The notes beneath the pieces are model-generated. The model made no database searches. It had not been told where the DNA came from and saw only the letters and a program-made list of their open reading frames with translations. A stretch of DNA of 64,000 nt, from NCBI GenBank assembly GCA_910588885.1, contig CAJUSQ010000002.1:1-64000 (forward strand). Reading direction: 5' to 3'. Source of the stretch: an uncultured Lachnospiraceae bacterium (GTDB taxonomy: Bacteria; Bacillota; Clostridia; Lachnospirales; Lachnospiraceae). This document shows, piece after piece, positions 53,279-62,371 of the stretch. How positions within the stretch are numbered: the first letter of the stretch is position 1; each line of letters opens with the position of its first letter. The translations under genes and the position numbers were made by a program.

Positions 53279-55588
53279 CTATTCCGCCTGCTCATTGGAA
53301 TCACGGTAATAATTAATCAGGCAGCCCTTTAAAATAATCGTCCTTTCATCTTCCGTCAGGTCCCCCAGCTTTAAGGTAAATTCGGAAATCCCTCCGTCTT
53401 TTACCAAATAGGCTAAAATGTCAGACTGTTTCTCCTGTACGGCTTTTTGAATCCCCGGAATAAAAAGGTAGTCTCCGTTTTCAAAGGGCAGCTGTCCTTC
53501 CGGAATCAGGAAGGGAAGCATTCCCCAGTTAATCAGATTGGAGCGGTAACGCTTGGTAGCATATTCATGGGCAATATTGGCCCAGCCGCCCAATACTTTC
53601 TGGCAGGATGCAGCCTGCTCCCGGGCGGAACCGTCGCCCGGCTTTACCGCAAAAATCGTACTTCCGATCCCCAGATTGCCTTCTCCCACCTCCGGGAAAC
53701 GGGTATGGACTGCGGCCATTACTTCTTTCAGCTCCTCTAACACTTCCAGAGGACATTTGCCTTCTTCTATGGCCTTTTGAGCCTTCTGCACTTCTTTGGC
53801 CTTCCCCACATAAGCCGGGTCCTTTCTGGATAAGGTAAATTCTGCCAGTCCCAAAGGATTGGAGCGGTAGGAGGAGGTTTCTCCGGAAGGGATCAGTTCG
53901 TCGGTAGTCGTTACGGGATCGTGGATTTCGGATACCACTTTCAATACCAGATTCTCCGGCAGCGGACTCATTTTGGGCCAATCTTTAATATTGGGGCCGA
54001 ATTTGATCTCCTGATCAGGATCTGCCTTGCCCTTGCTGTCAAATACGCGGTTCGCGTATATTTTCCCATCGAAAAAGTACTTCGGATTGCCGAAGTGCAC
54101 GTCCAGATCCGTCGCTGCAGTCAGATAGCCCTGGTTCGCCGCCGTTGCCGCAATGGAACGGGCATCCATCAGTGCAACGGATGCAATCTGCCCGCTTTGG
54201 AGCTTGGAGCCTTCCCGGTTGGGGAAATTCCGGGTAGAATGACGGATACTGAAGCCGTTATTGCCAGGCGTATCTCCTGCCCCGAAGCAGGGGCCGCAGA
54301 AAGCGGTCTTTAGAATCGCACCGGTTTCCATCAGGGCAGCGGCCGCGCCGTTTTTCAAAAGCTCCATATAGATGGGGGTGCTGGCCGGATATACGCTTAA
54401 GGTAAATTCATCCGGGCCGATGCTGGCCCCTTTTAAAATATCCGCTGCCGCACAGATATTTTCAAATCCACCTCCTGCACAGCCTGCAATGATCCCCTGG
54501 TCAACATATAATTTTCCGTTTCGCACCTTATCCTTCAGGGTGAAGTCCACTGCACCGTCCAGGCTTACCAGCGCTTTCTTTTCACAATCTTCCAAAATAT
54601 CCGTCAGGTTTGCGTTCAGCTCTTCAATGGTATAAGTATTGCTGGGATGGAAGGGCATTGCAATCATGGGCTTTATGGTGCTTAAATCAATTTCAATCAT
54701 TCCGTCATAGTATGCAACCGCTCCCGGGTTCAATTCTTTATAATCCTCCGGGCGTCCGTGGATCTCATAGAATTCCCGGATGATCTCATCCGTACGCCAA
54801 ATAGAAGACAAACAGGTGGTTTCCGTGGTCATAACATCAATACCGATCCGGAAATCCGCACTTAAGTTGGAAATACCCGGGCCTACAAATTCCATTACCT
54901 TGTTGTTCACATAACCGTTTGCAAATACTTCCCCGATAATGGCCAGAGCCACATCCTGAGGGCCTACGCCGATTTCCGGCTTTCCGGTAAGATAGACGCC
55001 GATTACTCCCGGCATATTGATATCATAGGTCTTTCCCAAAAGCTGCTTTACCAGCTCCGGCCCGCCTTCTCCCATGGCCATGGTACCCAATGCCCCGTAT
55101 CTTGTATGGGAATCGGAACCTAAAACCATGGCGCCTCCTGCGGCCAGCATTTCCCTGGCATACTGGTGGATTACTGCCTGGTGGGGCGGCACGTAGACAC
55201 CGCCGTACTTCTTGGCACAGGATAAACCGAACATATGATCGTCTTCATTGATGGTACCGCCTACGGCACAAAGGCTGTTGTGGCAGTTTGTCAGGACATA
55301 AGGTACCGGGAATTTTTCCAATCCGGATGCCCGGGCCGTCTGGATAATTCCCACGAAGGTAATATCGTGAGAGGTCAGTTTGTCAAATTTTATTTTCAGC
55401 TGATCCATGCTGCCGGAGGTATTGTGGGCAGACAGGATGCTATATGCAATTGTGTTCTTTGCTGCTTCCTTTGGTGTAACGGGGGTGGAGACGGAAGTTT
55501 TGCTCCGAATGGCTTCTTCTGCCCCGGGAGCGGCTTCGACCCGTTCTGTTCCGTTAATAAGGTATACGCCGTTTTCATATAGTTTCAT
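53279..55588 (-). CDS. Aconitase-family hydratase
   Basis: 769 residues, [4Fe-4S]-dependent hydro-lyase of the aconitase superfamily. The start at 55588 ([19 protein letters not shown]) excludes a low-complexity upstream stretch. Motifs are [22 protein letters not shown] (Fe-S domain), [17 protein letters not shown] and [12 protein letters not shown] with the cluster cysteines, and the swivelling C-terminal domain ([17 protein letters not shown]). This is the Clostridial ~770-residue single-chain form, usually called aconitate hydratase. No other TCA-cycle genes are near. Confidence 0.9.
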   Translation of the reverse strand: MKLYENGVYLINGTERVEAAPGAEEAIRSKTSVSTPVTPKEAAKNTIAYSILSAHNTSGSMDQLKIKFDKLTSHDITFVGIIQTARASGLEKFPVPYVLTNCHNSLCAVGGTINEDDHMFGLSCAKKYGGVYVPPHQAVIHQYAREMLAAGGAMVLGSDSHTRYGALGTMAMGEGGPELVKQLLGKTYDINMPGVIGVYLTGKPEIGVGPQDVALAIIGEVFANGYVNNKVMEFVGPGISNLSADFRIGIDVMTTETTCLSSIWRTDEIIREFYEIHGRPEDYKELNPGAVAYYDGMIEIDLSTIKPMIAMPFHPSNTYTIEELNANLTDILEDCEKKALVSLDGAVDFTLKDKVRNGKLYVDQGIIAGCAGGGFENICAAADILKGASIGPDEFTLSVYPASTPIYMELLKNGAAAALMETGAILKTAFCGPCFGAGDTPGNNGFSIRHSTRNFPNREGSKLQSGQIASVALMDARSIAATAANQGYLTAATDLDVHFGNPKYFFDGKIYANRVFDSKGKADPDQEIKFGPNIKDWPKMSPLPENLVLKVVSEIHDPVTTTDELIPSGETSSYRSNPLGLAEFTLSRKDPAYVGKAKEVQKAQKAIEEGKCPLEVLEELKEVMAAVHTRFPEVGEGNLGIGSTIFAVKPGDGSAREQAASCQKVLGGWANIAHEYATKRYRSNLINWGMLPFLIPEGQLPFENGDYLFIPGIQKAVQEKQSDILAYLVKDGGISEFTLKLGDLTEDERTIILKGCLINYYRDSNEQAE

Positions 55589-55627
55589 GGTGTTCTCGCT
55601 TTCTTTGAATGTTGTGTGGGGGGTTCG

Positions 55628-55723
55628 TATAGGGGCCATGCTTGGCTGCGCTCGCATAGCTTTTGCGGGGGTGGTTATAGGAGCCATGCTTGGCTGCGCT
55701 CGCACGGTTTTTGTGGGGCGGGG
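55628..55723. repeat. GC-rich tandem repeat, two 48-bp units
   Basis: TATAGGGGCCATGCTTGGCT... at 55628 recurs as TATAGGAGCCATGCTTGGCT... at 55676. The first 29 bases of each unit are nearly identical (CATGCTTGGCTGCGCTCGCA is shared exactly). It lies between the aconitase gene start and the sensor kinase end. Continuing sequence to ~55780 is GC-rich, with a GGGCGTTCGCCC palindrome (55767-55778). Confidence 0.7.
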
Positions 55724-55781
55724 GCCGCTGTGCGCGCTCGTATCCGCTGCGCTCCTACTCGCTCACGGGCGTTCGCCCTAT

Positions 55782-55846
55782 GAAAAGAAGCAAAAAGAAA
55801 TTTTCTTACGTGCAAGCACGACGCAAATTTCTTTTCGCTTCTTTTC
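55782..55846. repeat. 22-bp inverted repeat with nested small palindrome
   Basis: Arms 55782-55803 and 55825-55846 match at 21 of 22 positions. The 21-base loop contains CGTGCAAGCACG, itself a short palindrome. The arms are pure A/G versus C/T-biased. It could fold into a long hairpin in either transcript. The region 55589-55939 has no gene that I can support. Confidence 0.75.
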
Positions 55847-55939
55847 GCACTGCTCATTGCTTTCGTGTACATTATACCACAGGGAGGTAAAAAAGCAAGA
55901 GATTATGGGTGGGTGGGTTTTGGGGATGGAACAGAAGGG

Positions 55940-58900
55940 TTATCCTGGTTTTTCTTCGATTTCCAGGGTTTTGGGCGCAATGGGGAAGCTGACGGTTACT
56001 TTGAACAGATCCCCGTCCAGGTAGATATCGAAGGTCCCTCCCATGAGGTTTGTCAGGTTTTTCGCAATGGAAAGGCCCAGGCCGCTGCCTTCAGTGCTTC
56101 GGGATACGTCCCCGCGGATGAAACGCTCGGTCAGCTCGCTGGCATCAATATTCAGGGCTTGTTCGGATATATTTTTAATGGAGAAAAACGCCGTATTTTC
56201 CAGCACTTCCATTCCCACATAGACCCGGGTGTGTTCCATGGCATATTTGGCAACATTGTTGTACAAATTCTCAATCACACGCCAGATTCTGCGGCCGTCG
56301 GCAAGGATGATCACGGGTTCTTTGGGAAGCTTTGTAACAGCCGTCAGGCCCCTGGCTTCAAACCGTTCATTGAACTCCCCGGCTGTCTGGTAAACCAGCT
56401 CCACAAAATTCAGCCGTTCCATCTGAAGCGTGATGTTTCCGGAGCTGACTTTCGATGCTTCCACCAGATCCTCGGTCAGCTGCTTCAGGCGCTGGGACTT
56501 GGCATCTAAGACCGCAATATAATTCCTGGCCTTTTCATTCTCCAGCTTCTCCCGTTTCAATAAATCCACATAATTGATAATAGAGGTCAGGGGTGTTTTA
56601 ATATCATGGGAAACATTCGTAATTAAATCAGCCTTTAATCTTTCGTTCTTCATACTGGCATCTACGGCATGATACAGTCCCTCCCCGATTTTGTTAATCG
56701 CATCTCCCATGGCCCGGTTATCGCCTTTTAGGATCTGCGTATCAATCTCATATTCCAGATCCCCTCCTGCAATCCGCTTAATCCCGCTGATCATCATATT
56801 CCGCTGTACCCCTTCCCGCAGAAATGCAATAACCTCCGCCGCACACAGGAACAGATACAAAACAAGGATCAGCAGCACAACCTGGCGTTTATAAGCCCAT
56901 GTCAAAGCAGTTACCGCAAGCAGCAGCGTCAGGATCACATGACCGGTAAATAACGCCAGGATCTTAACGGAGGGCTTCCAGTTCCGTACCGCCTTTCCAA
57001 TCCCTCTCCCAATCCAATACAGCAGGCTTCCGCTCCACAGCACTGATTTTTTAATACGCCGGACAAAGCTCAGGTAAAACGCCATAAAAAGCCCAACCAG
57101 CAAAAATGTCATACAGCCTGCCATAATCATATAGCCCACCAGATCATGTACAGGCTTTAAGGACAGCATTCTTTCAATTACAAAAATGGTTCCGATAAAA
57201 ATCCCCACAAATCCGGTCATCAGGATTTCAGTCTTCATCCGGTCAAATCCGTTTAAATGGATCTCATCGTCTTCACGGCTGCGGCCCGCGGCCAGGCTTA
57301 AATAAATAAAACTCAAAAAACAACCGAATACGCAGATAATTGCCGCTGCAAGGGCCACCGCCGCCCAGGGCTGCAGCTGCCCGTATTCTTCTTTTGCCTG
57401 GGCATAGTCATCTTCGTAGGGGAACGTCGTATCCATCCCTACAAAAATTACGCTGCTGCGGCCGCCGTTGCTGTTCTCCAGGGAATTATAGAACGTATCT
57501 TCCATCCCTTTTACATTGGTAGCCAGACGTATATCATTTTTATTATAATAAAAATAACTTCCCAGGGCTTCTCCCTTTTCCGGAAAAAACTCCTTACTTC
57601 CCGGTTCCTCCAGGTGAATGTCCAGATTGGTAAAATAGCGGTTCGTGCTTTCCTCGTAAACCCAAAACTGCAAATTAGATTTATTTTTCTCGAATTTATT
57701 TACCAAACGTTTATATGCTGTAATCTCGCCCCCGATGGTATTCAGCGTATATGCCAGGCTTTGATAGATATCCGACATTTCCTGCAGCGTAATGGAACCC
57801 CTTAAGAACGCTTCCATAATCGTGGATCCATCCACTGTCATATACTTCTCTTCCAATACCGGAATATCAACCCTGCTGGACGCTTCCATAAGCCCCAGTT
57901 CATTTAAAATCTGTCTTAGTGCCTGATCTTCCAGTTCAAAGAGCTTTCCGTCTATAATCATCTGGATGGAATGCTCCAACATTTGTTCTTCTTCTATCTC
58001 AGACCTTGGGGCATTCAAAGCCTGTTCTTCCGGGGCGCCTTCCTTAGCGCTTTCCTTTCCCAAAGAAGCTACATCGGCCACTTCCGCTGCCGTCGATGCC
58101 TGGTCCTGGCCCAAACCGGCTTCTTCCGATGATTGATCCTGGCCCAAACCGGCTTCTGCCGATGTCTGATCCTGGCCTAAGCCGACTTCTGCCGATGTCT
58201 GATCCTGGCCTAAGCCGACTTCTGCCGTATCCTCGTTCTTCCCTCCCTGCACTTCCGAAAAGGTCATATCCTCGACTGTGGTTAATTCTTCCAATCCATA
58301 GGCACTTAAATCGTAATAACCTCCGTAATAATACTGAGCCTTCGTTACAATATACCGTTGAAGGGAGGGGTCCATTTCCTGCAATCTCTGTATGATAATA
58401 TCCGATTCCAGAACAATTTCATCGTTCACATATACTTCCTGAATCTGATGCATAACCCCTTCCTGGGTTTCATACAAACGGCTCTCTACCCGACAGATCT
58501 GTTTTACATATTCCCTGGACCAATCCTCCAAATCCACCAGATAATAGCGGAATTGTTCCTCAGATTCCGGCAATTTTCGAACATTTGTTTGTTCCAGTCC
58601 ATTGTTCCGGTACATCATGACATTGACAGCCTTTTCCGGATTGTATATACCGTCTGTCTCAAACTGCTCCTTGTAGCCGATATAGGTCAGAACTTCTCCT
58701 ACCGCATCCCGAAACAGCCCTTCATAATATCCGGAATCGACAAAGGCTGTATTGCGGACATCCCCCACGTTTATCATACTTCGTTCAAATAACGTGGAAA
58801 CCAGTATCGTGCATATCACAAGCACCACGGTAAATATTTCCTGCATCAGCATCACAACGGCTTTCATTCCGGCAGAATACCCTATTTTTCTCATGCGCAA
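55940..58900 (-). CDS. Very large membrane histidine kinase
   Basis: 986 residues. One N-terminal membrane helix (about 12-38) leads to a ~480-residue extracytoplasmic region with a Gly/Gln/Asp repeat tract (226-269). Several membrane helices follow (about 515-700), then a partial HAMP-like IAGGDLEYEI, the dimerisation helix with His765 (NVSHDIKTPLTSIINYVDLL), and a HATPase with the N-box RVIENLYNNVAKYA and the G2 box GSGLGLSIAKNL. The number and length of outside and membrane parts are far above usual. It pairs with the response regulator upstream (37-base gap). Confidence 0.9.
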   Translation of the reverse strand: MRMRKIGYSAGMKAVVMLMQEIFTVVLVICTILVSTLFERSMINVGDVRNTAFVDSGYYEGLFRDAVGEVLTYIGYKEQFETDGIYNPEKAVNVMMYRNNGLEQTNVRKLPESEEQFRYYLVDLEDWSREYVKQICRVESRLYETQEGVMHQIQEVYVNDEIVLESDIIIQRLQEMDPSLQRYIVTKAQYYYGGYYDLSAYGLEELTTVEDMTFSEVQGGKNEDTAEVGLGQDQTSAEVGLGQDQTSAEAGLGQDQSSEEAGLGQDQASTAAEVADVASLGKESAKEGAPEEQALNAPRSEIEEEQMLEHSIQMIIDGKLFELEDQALRQILNELGLMEASSRVDIPVLEEKYMTVDGSTIMEAFLRGSITLQEMSDIYQSLAYTLNTIGGEITAYKRLVNKFEKNKSNLQFWVYEESTNRYFTNLDIHLEEPGSKEFFPEKGEALGSYFYYNKNDIRLATNVKGMEDTFYNSLENSNGGRSSVIFVGMDTTFPYEDDYAQAKEEYGQLQPWAAVALAAAIICVFGCFLSFIYLSLAAGRSREDDEIHLNGFDRMKTEILMTGFVGIFIGTIFVIERMLSLKPVHDLVGYMIMAGCMTFLLVGLFMAFYLSFVRRIKKSVLWSGSLLYWIGRGIGKAVRNWKPSVKILALFTGHVILTLLLAVTALTWAYKRQVVLLILVLYLFLCAAEVIAFLREGVQRNMMISGIKRIAGGDLEYEIDTQILKGDNRAMGDAINKIGEGLYHAVDASMKNERLKADLITNVSHDIKTPLTSIINYVDLLKREKLENEKARNYIAVLDAKSQRLKQLTEDLVEASKVSSGNITLQMERLNFVELVYQTAGEFNERFEARGLTAVTKLPKEPVIILADGRRIWRVIENLYNNVAKYAMEHTRVYVGMEVLENTAFFSIKNISEQALNIDASELTERFIRGDVSRSTEGSGLGLSIAKNLTNLMGGTFDIYLDGDLFKVTVSFPIAPKTLEIEEKPG
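58094..58225 (-). repeat. Four 33-bp repeats coding for an 11-residue unit
   Basis: Codes for AEVGLGQDQTS, AEVGLGQDQTS, AEAGLGQDQSS and EEAGLGQDQAS (residues 226-269 of the kinase). The exact period of 33 bp and the near-identity suggest slippage-type expansion; unit number likely varies between strains. Confidence 0.9.
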
Positions 58901-58936
58901 TGCCTCCTTCCGCTGATTCCAGGAACCCGGTTACGA

Positions 58937-59629
58937 TCAGCTTTTTTCGATTTTATAGCCGACGCCCCAGACTACCTTCAAATACCGGGGTTCCTTGGGA
59001 TTGATCTCGATCTTCTCCCGAATGTGCCGGATATGTACGGCCACGGTATTATCTGCCCCAATAGCGTCTTCATTCCAGATATTTTCATAGATTTGGTTAA
59101 TGGAAAAAACCTTGCCCTGATTTTTTACCAGCAGCAGCAGGATATTATACTCAATGGGTGTTAATTTCACCGGTTCATCATCCACGGTAACTTCCTTCAA
59201 ATCGTCATTGATGGTAAGCCCGCCCACCTGATATACCCTTTGGCTGGACTCTGCCGCATTCCCCAGCTGAGTATACCGGCGAATCTGCGACTTCACCCGG
59301 GCTACCAGTTCCAGAGGGTTAAAGGGCTTTGTCACATAGTCGTCCGCCCCCACATTCAGTCCCAAAATCTTATCGGCATCTTCCGATTTGGCGGAAAGAA
59401 TAATAATCGGGATGCTGCTGCTCTCCCGAATCTTCAGGGTCGCACGTATCCCGTCCAGCTTCGGCATCATAATGTCAATAATCAAAAGATGCACTTCATG
59501 GTTCCGCAGAATCTCAAGGGCCTGTTCCCCATCATAGGCTTTCAAAATATGATACCCTTCCTGCTGCAGGTAGATTTCAATTGCATCTACAATTTCTTTA
59601 TCATCATCACACACCAATATATTTTTCAT
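58937..59629 (-). CDS. OmpR-type response regulator
   Basis: 230 residues starting at 59629 (MKNILVCDDDKEIVDAIEIY) with GGAGTGACAGGC ahead. Receiver domain with the acidic pair DDD (about 9-11), the phospho-accepting Asp in LLIIDIMMPKLDG (about 52), Thr/Ser and Lys in ILSAKSEDA and VTKPFNPLELVARV. C-terminal winged helix (about 135-230) with HIRHIREKIEINPKEPRYLK and VWGVGYKIE. VanR-like overall. It has its own promoter and is cotranscribed with the kinase. Confidence 0.95.
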   Translation of the reverse strand: MKNILVCDDDKEIVDAIEIYLQQEGYHILKAYDGEQALEILRNHEVHLLIIDIMMPKLDGIRATLKIRESSSIPIIILSAKSEDADKILGLNVGADDYVTKPFNPLELVARVKSQIRRYTQLGNAAESSQRVYQVGGLTINDDLKEVTVDDEPVKLTPIEYNILLLLVKNQGKVFSINQIYENIWNEDAIGADNTVAVHIRHIREKIEINPKEPRYLKVVWGVGYKIEKS

Positions 59630-59660
59630 GCCTGTCACTCCAATCTCTGTTTTTGTCCCT

Positions 59661-59689
59661 ATTATACATGAAAAATACCCCATCTGCAA
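59661..59689 (-). promoter_or_regulatory. Promoter of the response regulator/kinase operon
   Basis: Minus strand: TTGCAG (59689-59684), 17 bases, TATAAT (59666-59661), 32 bases before the start at 59629. Confidence 0.75.
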
Positions 59690-59743
59690 AAGAATCTTTT
59701 TTCATTATAAAAGGGGATTTTTAATTTCGGGAACAGTTTTTTC

Positions 59744-59757
59744 TTAAGAATTCTTAA
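59744..59757. promoter_or_regulatory. Perfect palindrome upstream of the regulator promoter
   Basis: TTAAGAATTCTTAA, a 14-bp perfect palindrome 55 bp upstream of the -35 of the response regulator promoter. It could be an operator, possibly for the regulator itself, but nothing else supports this. Confidence 0.4.
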
Positions 59758-60010
59758 AATTAGAGAAACGCCGGCTGCTTCGCACCGGTCCTACAAAAAA
59801 GTCTTTCCGGGCTTCTGCAACAGCCCGCTGCTTTTTCCGACGAAAAACGGGATAATTTGATAATTTTTTCACATACTATTTCTGCAAAAGCCGCCTGTAA
59901 CCGGACAATAACTGAATATACCGGTAAAGGGCGGTTACGGCAGATTCCAATGCCGCTTTTGATAATAACGGAAAAGATGGAAAAGATTTCAGAAAAGTGA
60001 GGAATTTCGT
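59758..60010. other. Intergenic region between the two-component system and the dehydrogenase
   Basis: No gene supported. It holds a small hairpin (CGGGCT 59808-59813 with AGCCCG 59822-59827, then CTGCTTTTTCC) and an inverted repeat (GTAACCG at 59897-59903 and CGGTTAC at 59932-59938). Either could shape the leader of the dehydrogenase gene. I did not find a consensus promoter for that gene. Confidence 0.5.
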
Positions 60011-60997
60011 ATGAAGATTGCTTTTTATGGGACAAAGCCTTATGACCGCATCTGGTTTGAACCACTGGCGGAACACTATGGTGTAACTCTGACTTTTTTA
60101 GAAGCGCCCTGTACCATGAATACGGTGGAACTGGCCAGAGGCTATGAGGCCGTTTGTATTTTTATCAATGACAATTTAAACGCTGCCCTGATCGGCCGGC
60201 TTTGTGAAATGGGCGTCCAGGCCATCCTGCTTCGTTCTGCCGGATTCAATCATGTGGACTTAAAGGCATGCAGGGGCCGCATCCGCGTTTTACGGGTTCC
60301 CAGCTATTCCCCGGAAGCCGTAGCGGAATATGCCGCCGCCCTGCTGCTTACGGTCAACCGTTATACCCATCGGGCCTACACCAGAAGCCGGGATTTTAAT
60401 CTGAGTATCAACGGATTGATGGGCACAGACCTCCACGACAAAACTGCCGGTATCATCGGCACCGGCAAAATCGGCCAGGCCATGATTGACATTTTACGGG
60501 GCTTTCATATGAAAATCCTGGCTTACGACTTGTATCCGAATCCCGATCTTTCCGTGGAATATACGGACCTGGATACACTGCTGGAACAATCCCATGTAAT
60601 TTCCCTCCACTGCCCGCTGACAAAGGAGAGCCACCATATCATCAATGGGGATGCCATCCAAAAAATGCGGGACGGGGCATATATCGTCAACACCTCCCGG
60701 GGCGGGCTGATTGATACCTCTGCCTTAATTGACGGGCTTTTAAGCCGCAAAATCGCCGGAGTGGGCCTGGACGTGTACGAAGAGGAAGACGGCTTGTTCT
60801 ATGAAGACTTGTCTCAGGAAATCATTCAGGACAATACCTTTGCACGGCTGATGACCTTCCCCAATGTACTGATTACGTCTCACATGGGCTTTTTTACCCG
60901 GGAAGCCATGCAGGCCATCGCCGTGGAAACCCTGGAAAACGCTTATGCCCTGGAACACGGCCTGGAGTTGAAAAACGAAATCCGCGCTTCGGATTAA
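60011..60997 (+). CDS. D-lactate dehydrogenase-type 2-hydroxyacid dehydrogenase
   Basis: 328 residues. NAD-dependent reduction of pyruvate or a similar 2-oxoacid to the D-hydroxyacid. It has the nucleotide loop AGIIGTGKIGQAMIDIL (about 147-163), the NAD-specific Asp in ILAYDLYPNP, LHCPLTKESHHIIN, NTSRGGLIDTSALIDGL, and the catalytic His in ITSHMGFFTREAM (near 297). FITREA-type ends are typical of D-LDH/VanH. GTGAGGAATTTCGT precedes the ATG. Confidence 0.9.
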   Translation: MKIAFYGTKPYDRIWFEPLAEHYGVTLTFLEAPCTMNTVELARGYEAVCIFINDNLNAALIGRLCEMGVQAILLRSAGFNHVDLKACRGRIRVLRVPSYSPEAVAEYAAALLLTVNRYTHRAYTRSRDFNLSINGLMGTDLHDKTAGIIGTGKIGQAMIDILRGFHMKILAYDLYPNPDLSVEYTDLDTLLEQSHVISLHCPLTKESHHIINGDAIQKMRDGAYIVNTSRGGLIDTSALIDGLLSRKIAGVGLDVYEEEDGLFYEDLSQEIIQDNTFARLMTFPNVLITSHMGFFTREAMQAIAVETLENAYALEHGLELKNEIRASD

Positions 60998-61001
60998 CCG
61001 T

Positions 61002-62246
61002 CTATTTTGTACCGGATTTCCCTCCGAAAAAGAACTTTTTCCTGGGAGGGCTCTGCTCCGGCGTTTCCCCTTCTTCTCCCGTGTTCCCTTTCCGCCATTT
61101 GAAATACTCTGCATTCAGGTCTATCCTGATCTCCGGCATGGCAAAGGGCTTCTCCTCCTCTAAGGCCACAGCCCGGGACAGCTCCTCGGGCTCTGCGGCA
61201 TTTTCCGGCATCGGCGGAAGATCCCAGTCCTTCTGATCCTCGATGGGATCTTCTTCCTCTTCCAGATGGATCGGCGGAAGATCCTGGTTCTCCTGTGCAC
61301 CGTTTGGATCTTCTTCCTCTTCCAGATGAATCGGCGGAAAATCCTCCGGCAGAAGGATTGGAGCAATATCCTCTCCTTCTTCCTCCGGCTCATTCCCTTT
61401 CGCGTTCTGCAGGCTGCCGGATGTTTTTCCCAATACGGCCCCTAAAATATCAGCTGCCGTTTCTTTCAGGGCGGATTTTCCAGCTAAAACGGTGGATGCT
61501 GCCGGAGCTGTTGCCGGAGCCGATTCCTGCTCTGTTTTCAAAGAGGGGGCCTCTTTCCTTTCGTCCCGGAAGGTTGCGGCCTCTGGCGATTCTGTTTCCT
61601 CCGTCCACATGGTCACTTCTTTCCCAAACAACTGTTTGTGGCGTTCAAAATAAGCCGGATTTACTTTGATTTCCGGCTTGATGTTCAGCGGGATATGTTT
61701 GGCTTCATTTTTAATTTTCTTTTCAGCGACAGCGGCCAGCTCTTTTTCCCGTCTTTCCCGCTCCCGGTTGTGCTCCTCGATAATCACCTGATATTTTCTG
61801 GAATCTTTGAAGTCCCGAAGCTGGTCTGACAGCTCCATCTGGTCTTCTTTTACCCGCCTCTTCTCCTGCTCCATATCCTCTAAAAACTGTTCCCAAATAC
61901 CGCGGCTTTGAGCCAGTGCATCTTCCATCAGCTTCTGCACCTGATTCAGGGCATCATCGGTATAGATCAGGGAAGCCGCATAAATATCTTCCGTCTGCTG
62001 GGAGATCCGCTCCACCAATTCCTTGCCTTCCTTCTCGGATTTGCGCTGTGCCAGCTCCCGGGACCGGACCGTAGCTTCATATTGATCCATCAGTTCATAA
62101 ATGGCCAGATTCAATTGTTCCAAAATCGGAAATATATCCGTTTTATCTACAATTACTTTATTTTCTTCTCCGGGAATCACCGTCCCTTCCGAGAAAAGCA
62201 CATGAATCTGCTTTATAATCCGTTCGATTTTGTCCTGTATACTCAT
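61002..62246 (-). CDS. Coiled-coil protein with acidic repeats, unknown function
   Basis: 414 residues from the ATG at 62246 (MSIQDKIERIIKQIHVLFSE). Residues ~50-185 are a long coiled coil (EEHNRERERREKELAAVAEK and similar). The C-terminal half is disordered and acidic, with the unit LPPIHLEEEEDP occurring in three versions (about 305-350). The end is basic (PPRKKFFFGGKSGTK). No membrane segment. DivIVA-like architecture is possible, but the N-terminal signature is absent. It lies just downstream of hydG with its own promoter. Confidence 0.65.
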   Translation of the reverse strand: MSIQDKIERIIKQIHVLFSEGTVIPGEENKVIVDKTDIFPILEQLNLAIYELMDQYEATVRSRELAQRKSEKEGKELVERISQQTEDIYAASLIYTDDALNQVQKLMEDALAQSRGIWEQFLEDMEQEKRRVKEDQMELSDQLRDFKDSRKYQVIIEEHNRERERREKELAAVAEKKIKNEAKHIPLNIKPEIKVNPAYFERHKQLFGKEVTMWTEETESPEAATFRDERKEAPSLKTEQESAPATAPAASTVLAGKSALKETAADILGAVLGKTSGSLQNAKGNEPEEEGEDIAPILLPEDFPPIHLEEEEDPNGAQENQDLPPIHLEEEEDPIEDQKDWDLPPMPENAAEPEELSRAVALEEEKPFAMPEIRIDLNAEYFKWRKGNTGEEGETPEQSPPRKKFFFGGKSGTK

Positions 62247-62328
62247 TGTCACTCCTCTGACTTACACTTATTCGGAAATCCGTTTGTAAAAATTTCCCCT
62301 TATTCAAGGATAAAACACTTTATGGGGA

Positions 62329-62357
62329 ATTATACCAGTAACCGAAAAAGTTGTAAA
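62329..62357 (-). promoter_or_regulatory. Promoter of the coiled-coil gene
   Basis: Minus strand: TTTACA (62357-62352), 17 bases, TATAAT (62334-62329), about 83 bases before the start at 62246. Confidence 0.65.
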
Positions 62358-62371
62358 CAATATTGGACAAA

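Noticed and set aside
55589..55705. 39-residue N-terminal extension of the aconitase-type protein with a repeated [10 protein letters not shown]
   Set aside because: The extension is coded by the tandem repeat; homologues begin at MKLYENG.
55675..55872. 65-residue minus-strand frame in the repeat region ([18 protein letters not shown]...)
   Set aside because: It is made of the GC-rich repeat and the inverted repeat, has no ribosome binding site and no domain; the repeats explain it.
59760..60065. Minus-strand frame opposite the start of the dehydrogenase gene
   Set aside because: No ribosome binding site and it overlaps a clear gene on the other strand.
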